Shown here: one piece after another, positions 6,782 to 14,134 of the stretch | Layout: every line of letters starts with the position of its first letter | Numbering within the stretch: position 1 is the stretch's first letter | DNA from: Tissierellales bacterium | Lineage (GTDB): Bacteria; Bacillota; Clostridia; Tissierellales; JASKZW01 | DNA length: 17,704 bases | Direction of reading: 5' to 3' | Assembly: GCA_030152145.1 (NCBI GenBank) | Contig: JASLIL010000080.1 | Coordinates: 1-17,704, forward strand | Made by a program: the position numbers and the translations under genes | Notes under the pieces: model-generated | The model's database searches: none | The model's input: the letters and a program-made list of their open reading frames with translations, nothing else | Told to the model about the DNA's origin: nothing

Positions 6782-8749
6782 CTAAAGGATTTTACCAAGT
6801 TCTTCCTCGCCTATGATTTCAAGTCCCAATTCCTGGGCCTTGTCATACTTACTACCTGGATTCTCACCAACTATGACCAGGTCTGTATTCTTGCTGACAG
6901 ATCCTGTTACCTTGGCTCCCTGACCTTCTAAAAGGTCCTTTAGCTCATTTCTCTTAAAGTTTAGAAGACTACCAGTTATAACTACTGTCTTTCCAGTAAA
7001 GTACTTATTTTCCTGGCTCTCTTCCTCTATAAAAACTGGACTAACACCTTCTGAAAGCAGCTTTTCTATGCCAGCTAAGATATGAGAATCCTTAAAGAAA
7101 TCTATAACAGATTCAGCTATCTTTGGGCCAACTGCCTCCACCTCTATAAGCTCTTCATAGCCAGCATTTCTAAGACCATCTAGAGATTTAAATCTAGCCA
7201 CCAAGTCTCTAGAAGTTCTAAGACCTACATTAGGTATTCCCAAGGCATATATAAGGCTTGCCAGGTCTACTTTCTTACTTGACTCTATGGCATTTAAAAG
7301 CTTTCTAGTCTTCTTCTCCTTAAAGCCTTCAAGAGCCATAAGGTCATCAAAAGTTATTTCATATATTTCAGCTATGTCCCTTAGGTCCAGATCATCTATA
7401 AGCTTTTGGGCTGTTTTCTCACTTAAGCCCTCTATATCCATAGCATCTCGGCTGGCAAAATGCACCATTCTAGATACTAACTGTGGTCGGCAGGTTAGGG
7501 AGTTAGGACAGAATATATGGACTCCATCCTGAACCAGGTCTGTCTGGCAAAAAGGACAGTGGCTAGGTTTTTCTATGTCTATGCTATCCTCATAGTCCTC
7601 TACATTTCCCATAATCTCCGGTATAACCTCATTGGATCTTCTTATTAGAACCCTAGAGTTTATCTTAAGCTTTTTTCTGACTATATCGTCATAGTTATTT
7701 AAGGTTGCCCTTCTAACAGTAGCCCCTGCTATTTCCACTGGATCTAAAACAGCGCTTGGGGTTACCTTGCCGGTCCTTCCCACATTCCAAACTACCTCTC
7801 TTAGGATAGTAGTAACTTCTTCTGCTTCAAACTTATAGGCTATGGCCCACCTAGGAAACTTCATTGTATAACCTAGGGCTTGACGGGTGGACATATTATC
7901 TATTTTTATAACAGCCCCATCTGTTAAGACATCTAGACTGGATCTATTTTTATCTATATGGTCTACCTTCTCTATAACTTCCTCTATGGTCTTTGACCTT
8001 TCAGCATAGGGATAGACTGGTATCCTATTCTCCCTTAAAAACTCTAGCATCTCCATATGGCTTTCAAAACTTCTACCCTCTATATAGCCTACATTGTAAA
8101 AGTAACCAATAAGCCCCCTGGTTCTAGTCACCCTAGGGTCTAGATTTCTCAGGGCTCCTGCAGCTGCATTTCTAGCATTTTTCAAGGGCTCTTCTGCCTT
8201 CTTGTTATATTCTTCTAGGCTGGAAAGAGGCATAAGGCCCTCTCCTTGAACCTCCAATAGACCCTTAAAGGGAATACTTAAAGGTATATTTTTTAAGGTC
8301 TTAACCTGGGCTAGAATACCCTCTCCCACCTGCCCATTTCCACGGGTGGCAGCCTGGACCAAAAGACCTCCGTCATAGGTCAGGTTTATTGTTAAACCAT
8401 CAAACTTATACTCTACTATATACTCAGGGCTAGGAAGCCCCTCTTCCTCCACCATCCTATGAACTCTTTTGTCCCAATCCCTAAGTTCTTCAAAGGACTG
8501 AGATTTTCCAAGACTCCAAAGTTCTCCCAGATGCTGATGCTTCTCAAATTTATCTAAGATTTCTCCCCCAACCTTCTGACTAGGAGAATAGCTTCTTACA
8601 ATTTCAGTCTTTTTTTCCAGAGCCAGAAGCTCATCATAAAGCCTGTCATACTCCAGGTCACTGACTTTAGGATTATCTAGACTGTAGTAGTAGTAGTTTA
8701 AATCTGTCAAAATTTCAATAAGTTCTTCCATTCTATCTAAATCGGACAA
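6782..8749 (-). CDS. ligA: NAD+-dependent DNA ligase
   Basis: LigA seals nicks in replication and repair using NAD+. The 655 residues show the full architecture: an N-terminal Ia domain (YYYYSLDNP, DLEYDRLYDEL), adenylation domain with nucleotide-accepting K115 in EYKFDGL, OB fold with WNVGRTGKVTP and RRSNEVIPEI, a four-cysteine zinc finger (C398, C401, C414, C420), helix-hairpin-helix repeats (about 425-575) and a C-terminal BRCT domain (about 583-655). Several signatures deviate from the classic form: LWSLGKSQSFEELRDW replaces the usual MLSLDNAF-type motif, and RGNGQVGEG replaces RGDGxxGED. I regard it as a functional, divergent Firmicute type. The start is TTG at 8749: AAGGAGG lies 7 bases upstream, whereas the first ATG is 18 bases further in. 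It is 12 bases after pcrA in the operon. Confidence 0.96.
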   Translation of the reverse strand: MSDLDRMEELIEILTDLNYYYYSLDNPKVSDLEYDRLYDELLALEKKTEIVRSYSPSQKVGGEILDKFEKHQHLGELWSLGKSQSFEELRDWDKRVHRMVEEEGLPSPEYIVEYKFDGLTINLTYDGGLLVQAATRGNGQVGEGILAQVKTLKNIPLSIPFKGLLEVQGEGLMPLSSLEEYNKKAEEPLKNARNAAAGALRNLDPRVTRTRGLIGYFYNVGYIEGRSFESHMEMLEFLRENRIPVYPYAERSKTIEEVIEKVDHIDKNRSSLDVLTDGAVIKIDNMSTRQALGYTMKFPRWAIAYKFEAEEVTTILREVVWNVGRTGKVTPSAVLDPVEIAGATVRRATLNNYDDIVRKKLKINSRVLIRRSNEVIPEIMGNVEDYEDSIDIEKPSHCPFCQTDLVQDGVHIFCPNSLTCRPQLVSRMVHFASRDAMDIEGLSEKTAQKLIDDLDLRDIAEIYEITFDDLMALEGFKEKKTRKLLNAIESSKKVDLASLIYALGIPNVGLRTSRDLVARFKSLDGLRNAGYEELIEVEAVGPKIAESVIDFFKDSHILAGIEKLLSEGVSPVFIEEESQENKYFTGKTVVITGSLLNFKRNELKDLLEGQGAKVTGSVSKNTDLVIVGENPGSKYDKAQELGLEIIGEEELGKIL

Positions 8750-8761
8750 TTTTAAACCTCC

Positions 8762-10981
8762 TTAAATCTTTTTAAGGGGAGCTATAGAAAGCAAGATTCT
8801 TTTTATCCCCTTGTTCTGAAAGGCTATTACAAGTTCCTTATCATCAGCCTTATCTTTTATCTCAACTACTGTACCAACACCCCATGCCTTGTGCATAACT
8901 CTAGAGCCCAGGGCTATATCCTTCTTATCTTCTGAGATAGAAGCCTTACTTTCCTTTAATTCTTTTTCCATCCTATTCTTTTCCCTGGCCATGTCTATAG
9001 GGTTTACATTAAATCTACTATCTACCCTCTTAACCTTCTTAACTCCCAACCTATCTACATAGTCATCAGGAAGCTCATCAACAAATCTTGATGGTAGAGT
9101 ATAGTTAGTTCTACCATACATACTCCTAAGCCTAGAGTAGCTAATGTAAAGCAAGTCTTCTGCACGGGTTATGGCTACATAGCAAAGCCTTCTTTCCTCT
9201 TCTACATCTGGATCTTCCTCTATGGAACGGGATGATGGGAAGAGCCCCTCCTCCATTCCTACTAGGAAGACTACAGGATATTCCAAGCCCTTGGCTGAAT
9301 GAACTGTAATCATAGTCAAAGAATCTTCCAGCTCCTCTGTCTTATCTAAATCTGAAAGAAGAGTAACTCCTGATAAAAAGTCCTCTACAGTTCCATCAGG
9401 CTGCTGTCTTTCAAAATCCTCTGCTACAGATATAAACTCTCTTAAGTTTTGAATTCTAGTTTCTGACTCTATGGACTTGTCCCTTTCCAATTCTTCTATA
9501 TAACCAGACTCCTCTAAAAGCTTCTCTATATACTCCTGGACTCCCATAACTTCCTTATAGGCCATAAAGTTTACTATTATTGAAGAGAATTCCTTGAGAT
9601 TGTTTTTTGCCCTTTTTGACAGACCATCTATCTGATCTAAGGATAATATGGCGCTGTAGAGACTTTCCCCCCTCTTGTTGGCATAGGTCTCTATCTTGGC
9701 TATAGTTGCATCTCCTATACCTCTTTTAGGCGTATTAATTATTCTTCTAAAGGCCACATCATCTGTAGGGTTTTGTACCAACTTTAAATAGGCCACTAGG
9801 TCCTTTATTTCCTTCCTGCTGTAGAAATTTACTCCTCCCACTAGCTTATAGGGAATCTGCCTCTTCATAAACTCTTGTTCAAAGGTTCTTGACTGGGCAT
9901 TGGTCCTATAGAGTATTGCCATATCTGAATAAGAAAAACCTTTAGACTTTAGACTTTCTACTTCCCTGGCTACAAAGTTAGCCTCCTCATCTGAATCTGA
10001 AAGTTCAACTAACTTAACCTTCTCCCCCTTATCTCCTTCTGTGTAAAGGGTCTTGTCCTTTCTCCCCCTGTTATTTCTTATAACCTTATTGGCTGTATCC
10101 AATATATGACTGGTAGATCTATAGTTTTGCTCTAATTTTATAACCTTGGCATCCTTAAACTCGCCTTCAAAGTTTAAAATATTACTTATGTCTGCTCCCC
10201 TAAATCCATATATAGATTGGTCATCATCTCCTACTACACATAGGTTCCTATGATGACTTGCTAGAAGTGATACCAGCTTGTACTGAGGTCCGTTAGTGTC
10301 TTGAAACTCGTCTACAAAGATATACTTAAATCTTCTGGAATAATAGTCTAGAACTTCCTGATCCTTCTCTAGTAGCTCTACAGTCTTTAAAATCAAATCA
10401 TCAAAGTCTAGAGCATTATTATCCCTAAGAGTCTTTTCATAAAGCTGATAGACCTGGCCCACTGTTCTCTTGTAGATATTTGACCTATTTTCTTCAAGAA
10501 AATCCAGGGGATCCACCATGCTATCCTTTAACCTACCTATAGAGTTTAAAAGACCCCTATCAGAATACATCTTATCATTTATATTTAATTCCTTCATACA
10601 CTGCCTTACAACAGTTATCTGATCATCTCTATCATAAATGCTAAAGCTACTGGTATAGCCTATCTTTTCTATGTTGTATCTCAAAATCCTAACACATATG
10701 GAGTGGAAGGTTCCAGCCCATATTCCATCCAAGTTACTTTTCACAAGAAGCTCTAGTCTCCCCTTCATCTCATCTGCTGCCTTATTTGTAAAGGTTATGG
10801 CCATTATATTGGCTGGATTTATCTCCTTTTCCTCTATTAAATAAGCTATTCTATGGGTCAAGACCTTGGTCTTACCACTTCCTGCCCCTGCTAGTATAAG
10901 AAGGGGGCCTTGTCCATAAAGTACAGCTTCTTCCTGTCTTCTATTTAAGCCTGCTATATAATCCATTCTTTCACCATCCAT
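8762..10981 (-). CDS. pcrA: ATP-dependent DNA helicase PcrA (UvrD/Rep family)
   Basis: PcrA is the 3'-5' superfamily 1 helicase needed for repair, for clearing proteins from DNA and for rolling-circle replication of plasmids. The 739 residues include the Q-motif region GLNRRQEEAV, Walker A AGAGSGKT (31-38), TFTNKAADEM, Walker B VDEFQD (223-228), GDDDQSIYGFRGAD (251-264), QNYRST, TVHSAKGLEYPVVFLVG and VAITRAE. The final ~50 residues (LGSRVMHKAWGVGTVVEI onward) form the Tudor-like tail that binds RNA polymerase in PcrA proteins. AGGAGGA lies 10 bases before the first ATG; a second ATG five codons on is a less likely start. It heads the operon pcrA-ligA-gatC-gatA-gatB. A similar pcrA-ligA, then gatCAB, order is known in Bacillus and Staphylococcus, with other genes between. 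Confidence 0.97.
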   Translation of the reverse strand: MDGERMDYIAGLNRRQEEAVLYGQGPLLILAGAGSGKTKVLTHRIAYLIEEKEINPANIMAITFTNKAADEMKGRLELLVKSNLDGIWAGTFHSICVRILRYNIEKIGYTSSFSIYDRDDQITVVRQCMKELNINDKMYSDRGLLNSIGRLKDSMVDPLDFLEENRSNIYKRTVGQVYQLYEKTLRDNNALDFDDLILKTVELLEKDQEVLDYYSRRFKYIFVDEFQDTNGPQYKLVSLLASHHRNLCVVGDDDQSIYGFRGADISNILNFEGEFKDAKVIKLEQNYRSTSHILDTANKVIRNNRGRKDKTLYTEGDKGEKVKLVELSDSDEEANFVAREVESLKSKGFSYSDMAILYRTNAQSRTFEQEFMKRQIPYKLVGGVNFYSRKEIKDLVAYLKLVQNPTDDVAFRRIINTPKRGIGDATIAKIETYANKRGESLYSAILSLDQIDGLSKRAKNNLKEFSSIIVNFMAYKEVMGVQEYIEKLLEESGYIEELERDKSIESETRIQNLREFISVAEDFERQQPDGTVEDFLSGVTLLSDLDKTEELEDSLTMITVHSAKGLEYPVVFLVGMEEGLFPSSRSIEEDPDVEEERRLCYVAITRAEDLLYISYSRLRSMYGRTNYTLPSRFVDELPDDYVDRLGVKKVKRVDSRFNVNPIDMAREKNRMEKELKESKASISEDKKDIALGSRVMHKAWGVGTVVEIKDKADDKELVIAFQNKGIKRILLSIAPLKKI

Positions 10982-11279
10982 CTTTTTTATCTCCTCCTAT
11001 TATATAATAAAGCTGAGATTTATGAAAATGAATTAAGTCTTTGTTTAAGTTTTATCGAGTTTTTTTAAGTTCTCAATGATTATTGTTTTTTTAAATATAG
11101 GCTCTCTTCCTATAAGTTCTGCTAATATAAGTTACTTTTAAAATATATAAGCTTTTGTAAGAGTCTAGCTCTGAGCTACAGATATAGTCTAATAAGTATT
11201 CTATCTATAGCCTCAGTTAAAAACTATTCCTATCCAATAGAAGCTGTCTATAGTCCAGTAAATTAGCCATATTTTACTG

Positions 11280-11294
11280 AATTTTCTTAAAATA
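11280..11294. promoter_or_regulatory. CodY-like box upstream of the POT transporter promoter
   Basis: AATTTTCTTAAAATA matches the CodY consensus AATTTTCWGAAAATT at 13 of 15 positions. It ends 19 bases before the -35 box. CodY is the branched-chain amino acid/GTP-sensing repressor that controls peptide uptake in many Firmicutes. A codY gene is not in this window, and AT-rich DNA gives chance matches. Confidence 0.45.
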
Positions 11295-11313
11295 GAAACA
11301 TTTTTTCTTTCAA

Positions 11314-11342
11314 TTGACATACCCTCGCGCCATTGCTATCCT
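11314..11342 (+). promoter_or_regulatory. Predicted promoter of the POT transporter gene
   Basis: A perfect TTGACA (11314-11319), a 17-base spacer and TATCCT (11337-11342) predict a start near 11349 and a leader of about 60 bases. A second, weaker CodY-like site (AAATTTCTGCAATTG, 11356-11370, 11 of 15) falls in the early leader. Confidence 0.65.
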
Positions 11343-11407
11343 AATCACGGTTCATAAATTTCTGCAATTGAATAAATTAAGAAGAGAGATTAAAAGGAGG
11401 TAATTAA

Positions 11408-12808
11408 ATGTCAAATGTTACAACTATGGATGAGGGTCAGATTTCTTCCGAAAAAAAAGGACATCCTTTGGGATTCTATGTATGCACAGCTATGTTTATC
11501 TTTAGTAACTTTGCCTACTATGGCAGTAAAACACTTTTACTTCTATTCCTAGTTACAGGTATAGGTCAAGGAGGACTAGGGATTGAAAATGCTAAGGGTG
11601 CTGTTATAGCAGCAAATCTAGTAGCCTATGGTGCCTTAACCCCTATTGTTGGTGGGATTATTTCCGATAGGTGGATTGGTGCTAGATATACAGTTTTTCT
11701 AGGTGCTCTAATTACAGGTATAGGCTATATGATAGGATATGGTGCTGAATCTGTTACAACAGTACATATTATGATTTATGTAGTAGCCATTGGGTCTGGT
11801 CTTTATAAAGGAAATATACCAGCTTTAATTGGTAAGCTATATGACGACAAAAGTCAGCTTGATTCTGCTTTTACACTTCAATATAGCCTGGCCAACATAG
11901 GAGGTTTTGTAGGTTCACTACTTACTGGCTATTTATATTTAAATACTTTTGCCAAAGATGGAATACTTGGTTTCAGACAGTGTTTCCTAATATCAGGTAT
12001 AACCATGGTAGTGGCAAGTATTTTCTTTGCTACAGTTGGTTGGAAGACTTTGGGAGATATAGGTAAAGAACCATTTGAAAAAGATAAGGATAAGAAAGAT
12101 CAAAAACTTCAAACTGAAGAAAATAGTAGTGGAGACAATAATCTTAGCCAACTTGAAAAAAATAGGGTTAAGGCCATAATACTTGTTTCTCTTCTGTCTG
12201 TTCTTTTCTGGACTTTTTGGTATCAATCAGGATCAACACTAATATTCTATATGACTGAAAAGGTTGATATGACTATAGGAAAGGTAGATATAGCTCCTTC
12301 TTGGGTTGATACTACCCTAAACTCCCTCTTATGTATTGGCCTAGGGCCTGTCTTTGCATATATTTGGGGAAGACTAGCTAATAGGCCTAAAGGGGACTTA
12401 AATATGTTTGAAAAAGTAGCTCTAGGATTCTTTTTCCTAGGCCTAGGTTTTATGATGATAGTCTTAGCAGAGGTTACTAGACAAATGACTAGCACTGGAT
12501 TGGCTAGCATTAGCTGGATGATTATGTTTGCAATATTTACAGCTATAGGTGAAATGTGCTTCTCACCACTTGGTAGTTCCTTTGTTAGTAAGTTTGCTCC
12601 TGCAAAATATACATCTATGTTAATGGGAGTTTGGACTTTCGCGACCTTCCTTTCAAGTAAGATTATGGGATATGTTCAGGGAGTTGTAGAAAAATTTGGT
12701 ACTATGCAGGTCTTTACTGCCATACCTATTCTACTATTCCTTTCAGCCTTCCTATTATTTGCAAACAATAAGAAGCTAAACTCTTTGGTAACTGGAGAAA
12801 ACTTATAA
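11408..12808 (+). CDS. POT/PTR-family peptide transporter lacking the ExxER motif
   Basis: The 466 residues form a 12-14 helix major facilitator protein. POT family marks are visible: FAYYG at the end of TM1 (35-39), GGIISDRWIGARYTVFLG between TM2 and TM3, GLYKGNIPALIGKLYDD and DSAFTLQYSLANIGGFVGSLLTGYL, equivalents of the two PTR2 signatures. A charged, hydrophilic cytosolic loop (about 220-250) separates the two six-helix halves. Family members import di- and tripeptides with protons. Unusually, ExxERFxYYG in TM1 reads FIFSNFAYYG (F30, S33, N34 replace E, E, R), and the TM7 segment FWTFWYQSGS has tyrosine where the coupling glutamate is expected. Substrate and coupling mode are therefore uncertain. 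AAAGGAGGT lies 7-8 bases before the ATG. The gene is monocistronic, between its promoter and a terminator. Confidence 0.85.
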   Translation: MSNVTTMDEGQISSEKKGHPLGFYVCTAMFIFSNFAYYGSKTLLLLFLVTGIGQGGLGIENAKGAVIAANLVAYGALTPIVGGIISDRWIGARYTVFLGALITGIGYMIGYGAESVTTVHIMIYVVAIGSGLYKGNIPALIGKLYDDKSQLDSAFTLQYSLANIGGFVGSLLTGYLYLNTFAKDGILGFRQCFLISGITMVVASIFFATVGWKTLGDIGKEPFEKDKDKKDQKLQTEENSSGDNNLSQLEKNRVKAIILVSLLSVLFWTFWYQSGSTLIFYMTEKVDMTIGKVDIAPSWVDTTLNSLLCIGLGPVFAYIWGRLANRPKGDLNMFEKVALGFFFLGLGFMMIVLAEVTRQMTSTGLASISWMIMFAIFTAIGEMCFSPLGSSFVSKFAPAKYTSMLMGVWTFATFLSSKIMGYVQGVVEKFGTMQVFTAIPILLFLSAFLLFANNKKLNSLVTGENL

Positions 12809-12812
12809 AAAT

Positions 12813-12848
12813 AAAGGCTATTTTCTATTTTTTAGAAAATAGCCTTTT
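12813..12848. terminator. Bidirectional terminator between the transporter and the thiol oxidoreductase
   Basis: AAAGGCTATTTTCTA and TAGAAAATAGCCTTT form a nearly perfect 15-bp stem with a short T-rich loop. T-rich tails follow on both strands, so it can end both convergent transcripts. Confidence 0.85.
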
Positions 12849-12867
12849 CTTCATTATATACAAAGCT

Positions 12868-13497
12868 CTAAAGGCTAGTATCCTTTCTCAGAGCCTTTAA
12901 AAACAAATCTATAGGCTGAGCACCTTGTATTGCCAGCTCATTGTCTATAATGAAAAAAGGTACAGATTCAACCCCATATTGACGGGCTATATCCTGATCT
13001 CTTTCTACCCTATCAGAATAAAGGTCAGAGTCTAAAACCTTTCCCAAATCTACAGGATCCAGTCCAGCTTTCTCCCCTAGGTCCAATAATGTAGCATTAT
13101 CTGCTAGGTCCTTAGCTTCCTCAAAGTAAGCTTTAAAAAGCAGCTGATTTAAATCATCCTCAAAACCCTTCTCCTTGGCAAAGTGCATAAGCCTATGGGC
13201 CTTAAGAGTATTTCTCTCCTTCATATTCTCATAGTCATAGTCAAGACCTTCTGACTTAGCCATATTTATTACCGTAGAGACCATCTCTCTAGCCTCTTCT
13301 AGGGGCATAGAGTATTTATGGGCCAGGTTTTCTATAGGGTTCATATCTATATCATCTCTCATAAGAGGATCTAACTGAAAAGAGCGGTATATAAAATCTA
13401 CATCTTTAAGGCCAAGCTCCTCTATAGCCTTTTTCAACCTAACTTCACCTGTATAACAAAACGGACAGGCATAGTCTGAAAAAATTTGTATCTCCAT
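12868..13497 (-). CDS. DsbA-family thiol oxidoreductase, FrnE-like, cytoplasmic
   Basis: The 209 residues have a thioredoxin-fold N-terminus with active site C11-P-F-C14 (SDYACPFCYTGEVRL), a helical insertion, and the cis-proline loop VESVPFF with P180 near the end, followed by NELAIQGAQPIDLFLKAL. This is the layout of FrnE and 2-hydroxychromene-2-carboxylate isomerase relatives in the DsbA clan; CxxC favours redox or thiol chemistry over the isomerase reaction. There is no signal peptide, so it should act in the cytosol, perhaps in disulfide handling under thiol or metal stress; the substrate is unknown. AGGAGGG is close to the ATG. The promoter overlaps a CsoR/CstR-like operator, which suggests induction by copper or by reactive sulfur species. 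The gene is monocistronic, ending at the shared terminator. Confidence 0.87.
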   Translation of the reverse strand: MEIQIFSDYACPFCYTGEVRLKKAIEELGLKDVDFIYRSFQLDPLMRDDIDMNPIENLAHKYSMPLEEAREMVSTVINMAKSEGLDYDYENMKERNTLKAHRLMHFAKEKGFEDDLNQLLFKAYFEEAKDLADNATLLDLGEKAGLDPVDLGKVLDSDLYSDRVERDQDIARQYGVESVPFFIIDNELAIQGAQPIDLFLKALRKDTSL

Positions 13498-13516
13498 TTT
13501 ATCCCTCCTAAGTCTT

Positions 13517-13535
13517 TATACCCTTATAGGGTATA
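13517..13535. promoter_or_regulatory. CsoR/CstR-like operator upstream of the DsbA-family gene
   Basis: TATACCCT and AGGGTATA, perfect 8-bp inverted arms around 3 bases, give the ATACCC...GGGTAT pattern of CsoR-family operators. On the minus strand the left arm coincides with the -10 region, so a bound repressor would block the promoter. The ATG is 19 bases downstream. Family members sense Cu(I) (CsoR), Ni/Co (RcnR), formaldehyde (FrmR) or persulfides (CstR); which applies is unknown, and no csoR-like gene is in the window. Confidence 0.55.
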
Positions 13536-13556
13536 TCATTTTCCATAACTTGTCAA
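13530..13556 (-). promoter_or_regulatory. Predicted promoter of the DsbA-family gene
   Basis: A perfect TTGACA (13556-13551) lies upstream of an extended -10, TGA plus TATACC (13535-13530), with a short 15-base spacer. The alternative TACCCT at 17 bases matches less well. Either choice puts the -10 inside the palindrome. Confidence 0.55.
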
Positions 13557-13585
13557 GAACTAGATCTGATTTAGTCTGACTTAAT

Positions 13586-13619
13586 AAAAAACTAGCCGTA
13601 AACAAAAGTTTACGGCTAG
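13586..13619 (-). terminator. Terminator of the 170-residue protein gene
   Basis: CTAGCCGTAAAC and GTTTACGGCTAG pair perfectly over 12 bp around a 4-base loop, followed by six T on the minus strand. It starts three bases after the stop codon. Confidence 0.9.
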
Positions 13620-13621
13620 CT

Positions 13622-14134
13622 CTATTCTAATTGACTATTAACTTTTTCAAGCTCCCTGTCATAGGCCTGTCTTAATTCTCCCAAGGTATGCTTATGTATT
13701 TCTTCAAAGTATTTTTGATACTCAGCATTCTCATCATCCCTATCCCCTAGCCAATACTCATTTGAGAAAATCTCTCTTATTGGACTTTCTAGGCTAGCTT
13801 TATCTACTGGAAGTAAATCTTCTTCCTTGAAAGTTCTCCTTCTTATATATCTGTTAAAAAATGTATCTACTACAAAGAATTTATCCTTTCCATATTGATA
13901 GATATGGGTTACTAGTGCCAGATCATCAAATCCCTTAGGTTTTACACAATCCAGTAGCTTTAATTCTACTTCCATTTCCAAGTCCTCTGGATTTTCTAAA
14001 AGAAGGGCATCCTTGATCTTGTAGTTGTTAAACTTATTTTCTATATGATTTACAGGTTTAAGGCTATAGTAAGTTTTTCCATCCTTAAAAAATACTATCA
14101 TAACATTACTTTCATTTATAGTTCCAACTTTCAT
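13622..14134 (-). CDS. Hypothetical protein, 170 residues, unrecognised family
   Basis: I do not recognise this protein. AGGAGGAA lies 7 bases before the ATG, and the gene has its own consensus promoter and perfect terminator, so it is a real, independently transcribed unit. The sequence is soluble and charged, without signal peptide, membrane helix or cysteine pair (one cysteine, in KLLDCVKPKG). The N-terminal half alternates hydrophobic and polar residues (VMIVFFKDGKTYYSL, LALVTHIYQYGKDKFFVVDTFF), suggesting a beta-rich domain. A basic patch YIRRRTFKEED follows, and the last ~50 residues (EYWLGDRDDENAEYQKYFEEIH onward) look like an acidic helix or short coiled coil. It lies between the thiol oxidoreductase and a methyltransferase, both apparently separate transcription units, so context gives no clear role. 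Confidence 0.8.
   Translation of the reverse strand: MKVGTINESNVMIVFFKDGKTYYSLKPVNHIENKFNNYKIKDALLLENPEDLEMEVELKLLDCVKPKGFDDLALVTHIYQYGKDKFFVVDTFFNRYIRRRTFKEEDLLPVDKASLESPIREIFSNEYWLGDRDDENAEYQKYFEEIHKHTLGELRQAYDRELEKVNSQLE

Larger units (their letters stand above)
10982..11407. other. 426-base divergent intergenic region between pcrA and the POT transporter gene
   Basis: No coding frame with a ribosome site is visible on either strand. Near the right end lie the transporter promoter and two CodY-like boxes, listed separately. A 13-base palindrome TAGCTC-T-GAGCTA spans 11166-11178 and a hairpin CAGTAAA/TTTACTG spans 11256-11279; neither is assigned. For pcrA I see no convincing promoter: TATAAT sits directly against its ribosome site, too close to be a useful -10. 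No T-box, riboswitch or RNA gene was recognised. Confidence 0.6.

Noticed and set aside
10997..11006. TATAAT adjacent to the pcrA ribosome site as its -10 box
   Set aside because: Transcription would begin inside the ribosome binding site, and no -35 box lies at the proper distance.
10982..11407. T-box or riboswitch leader for the transporter or pcrA
   Set aside because: No T-box AGGGTGGNACCGCG motif, no terminator/antiterminator pair and no known riboswitch core were found.
11993..12510. Two minus-strand frames of 77 and 87 codons inside the POT transporter gene
   Set aside because: Antisense shadows of a clear membrane transporter gene, with no ribosome binding site.
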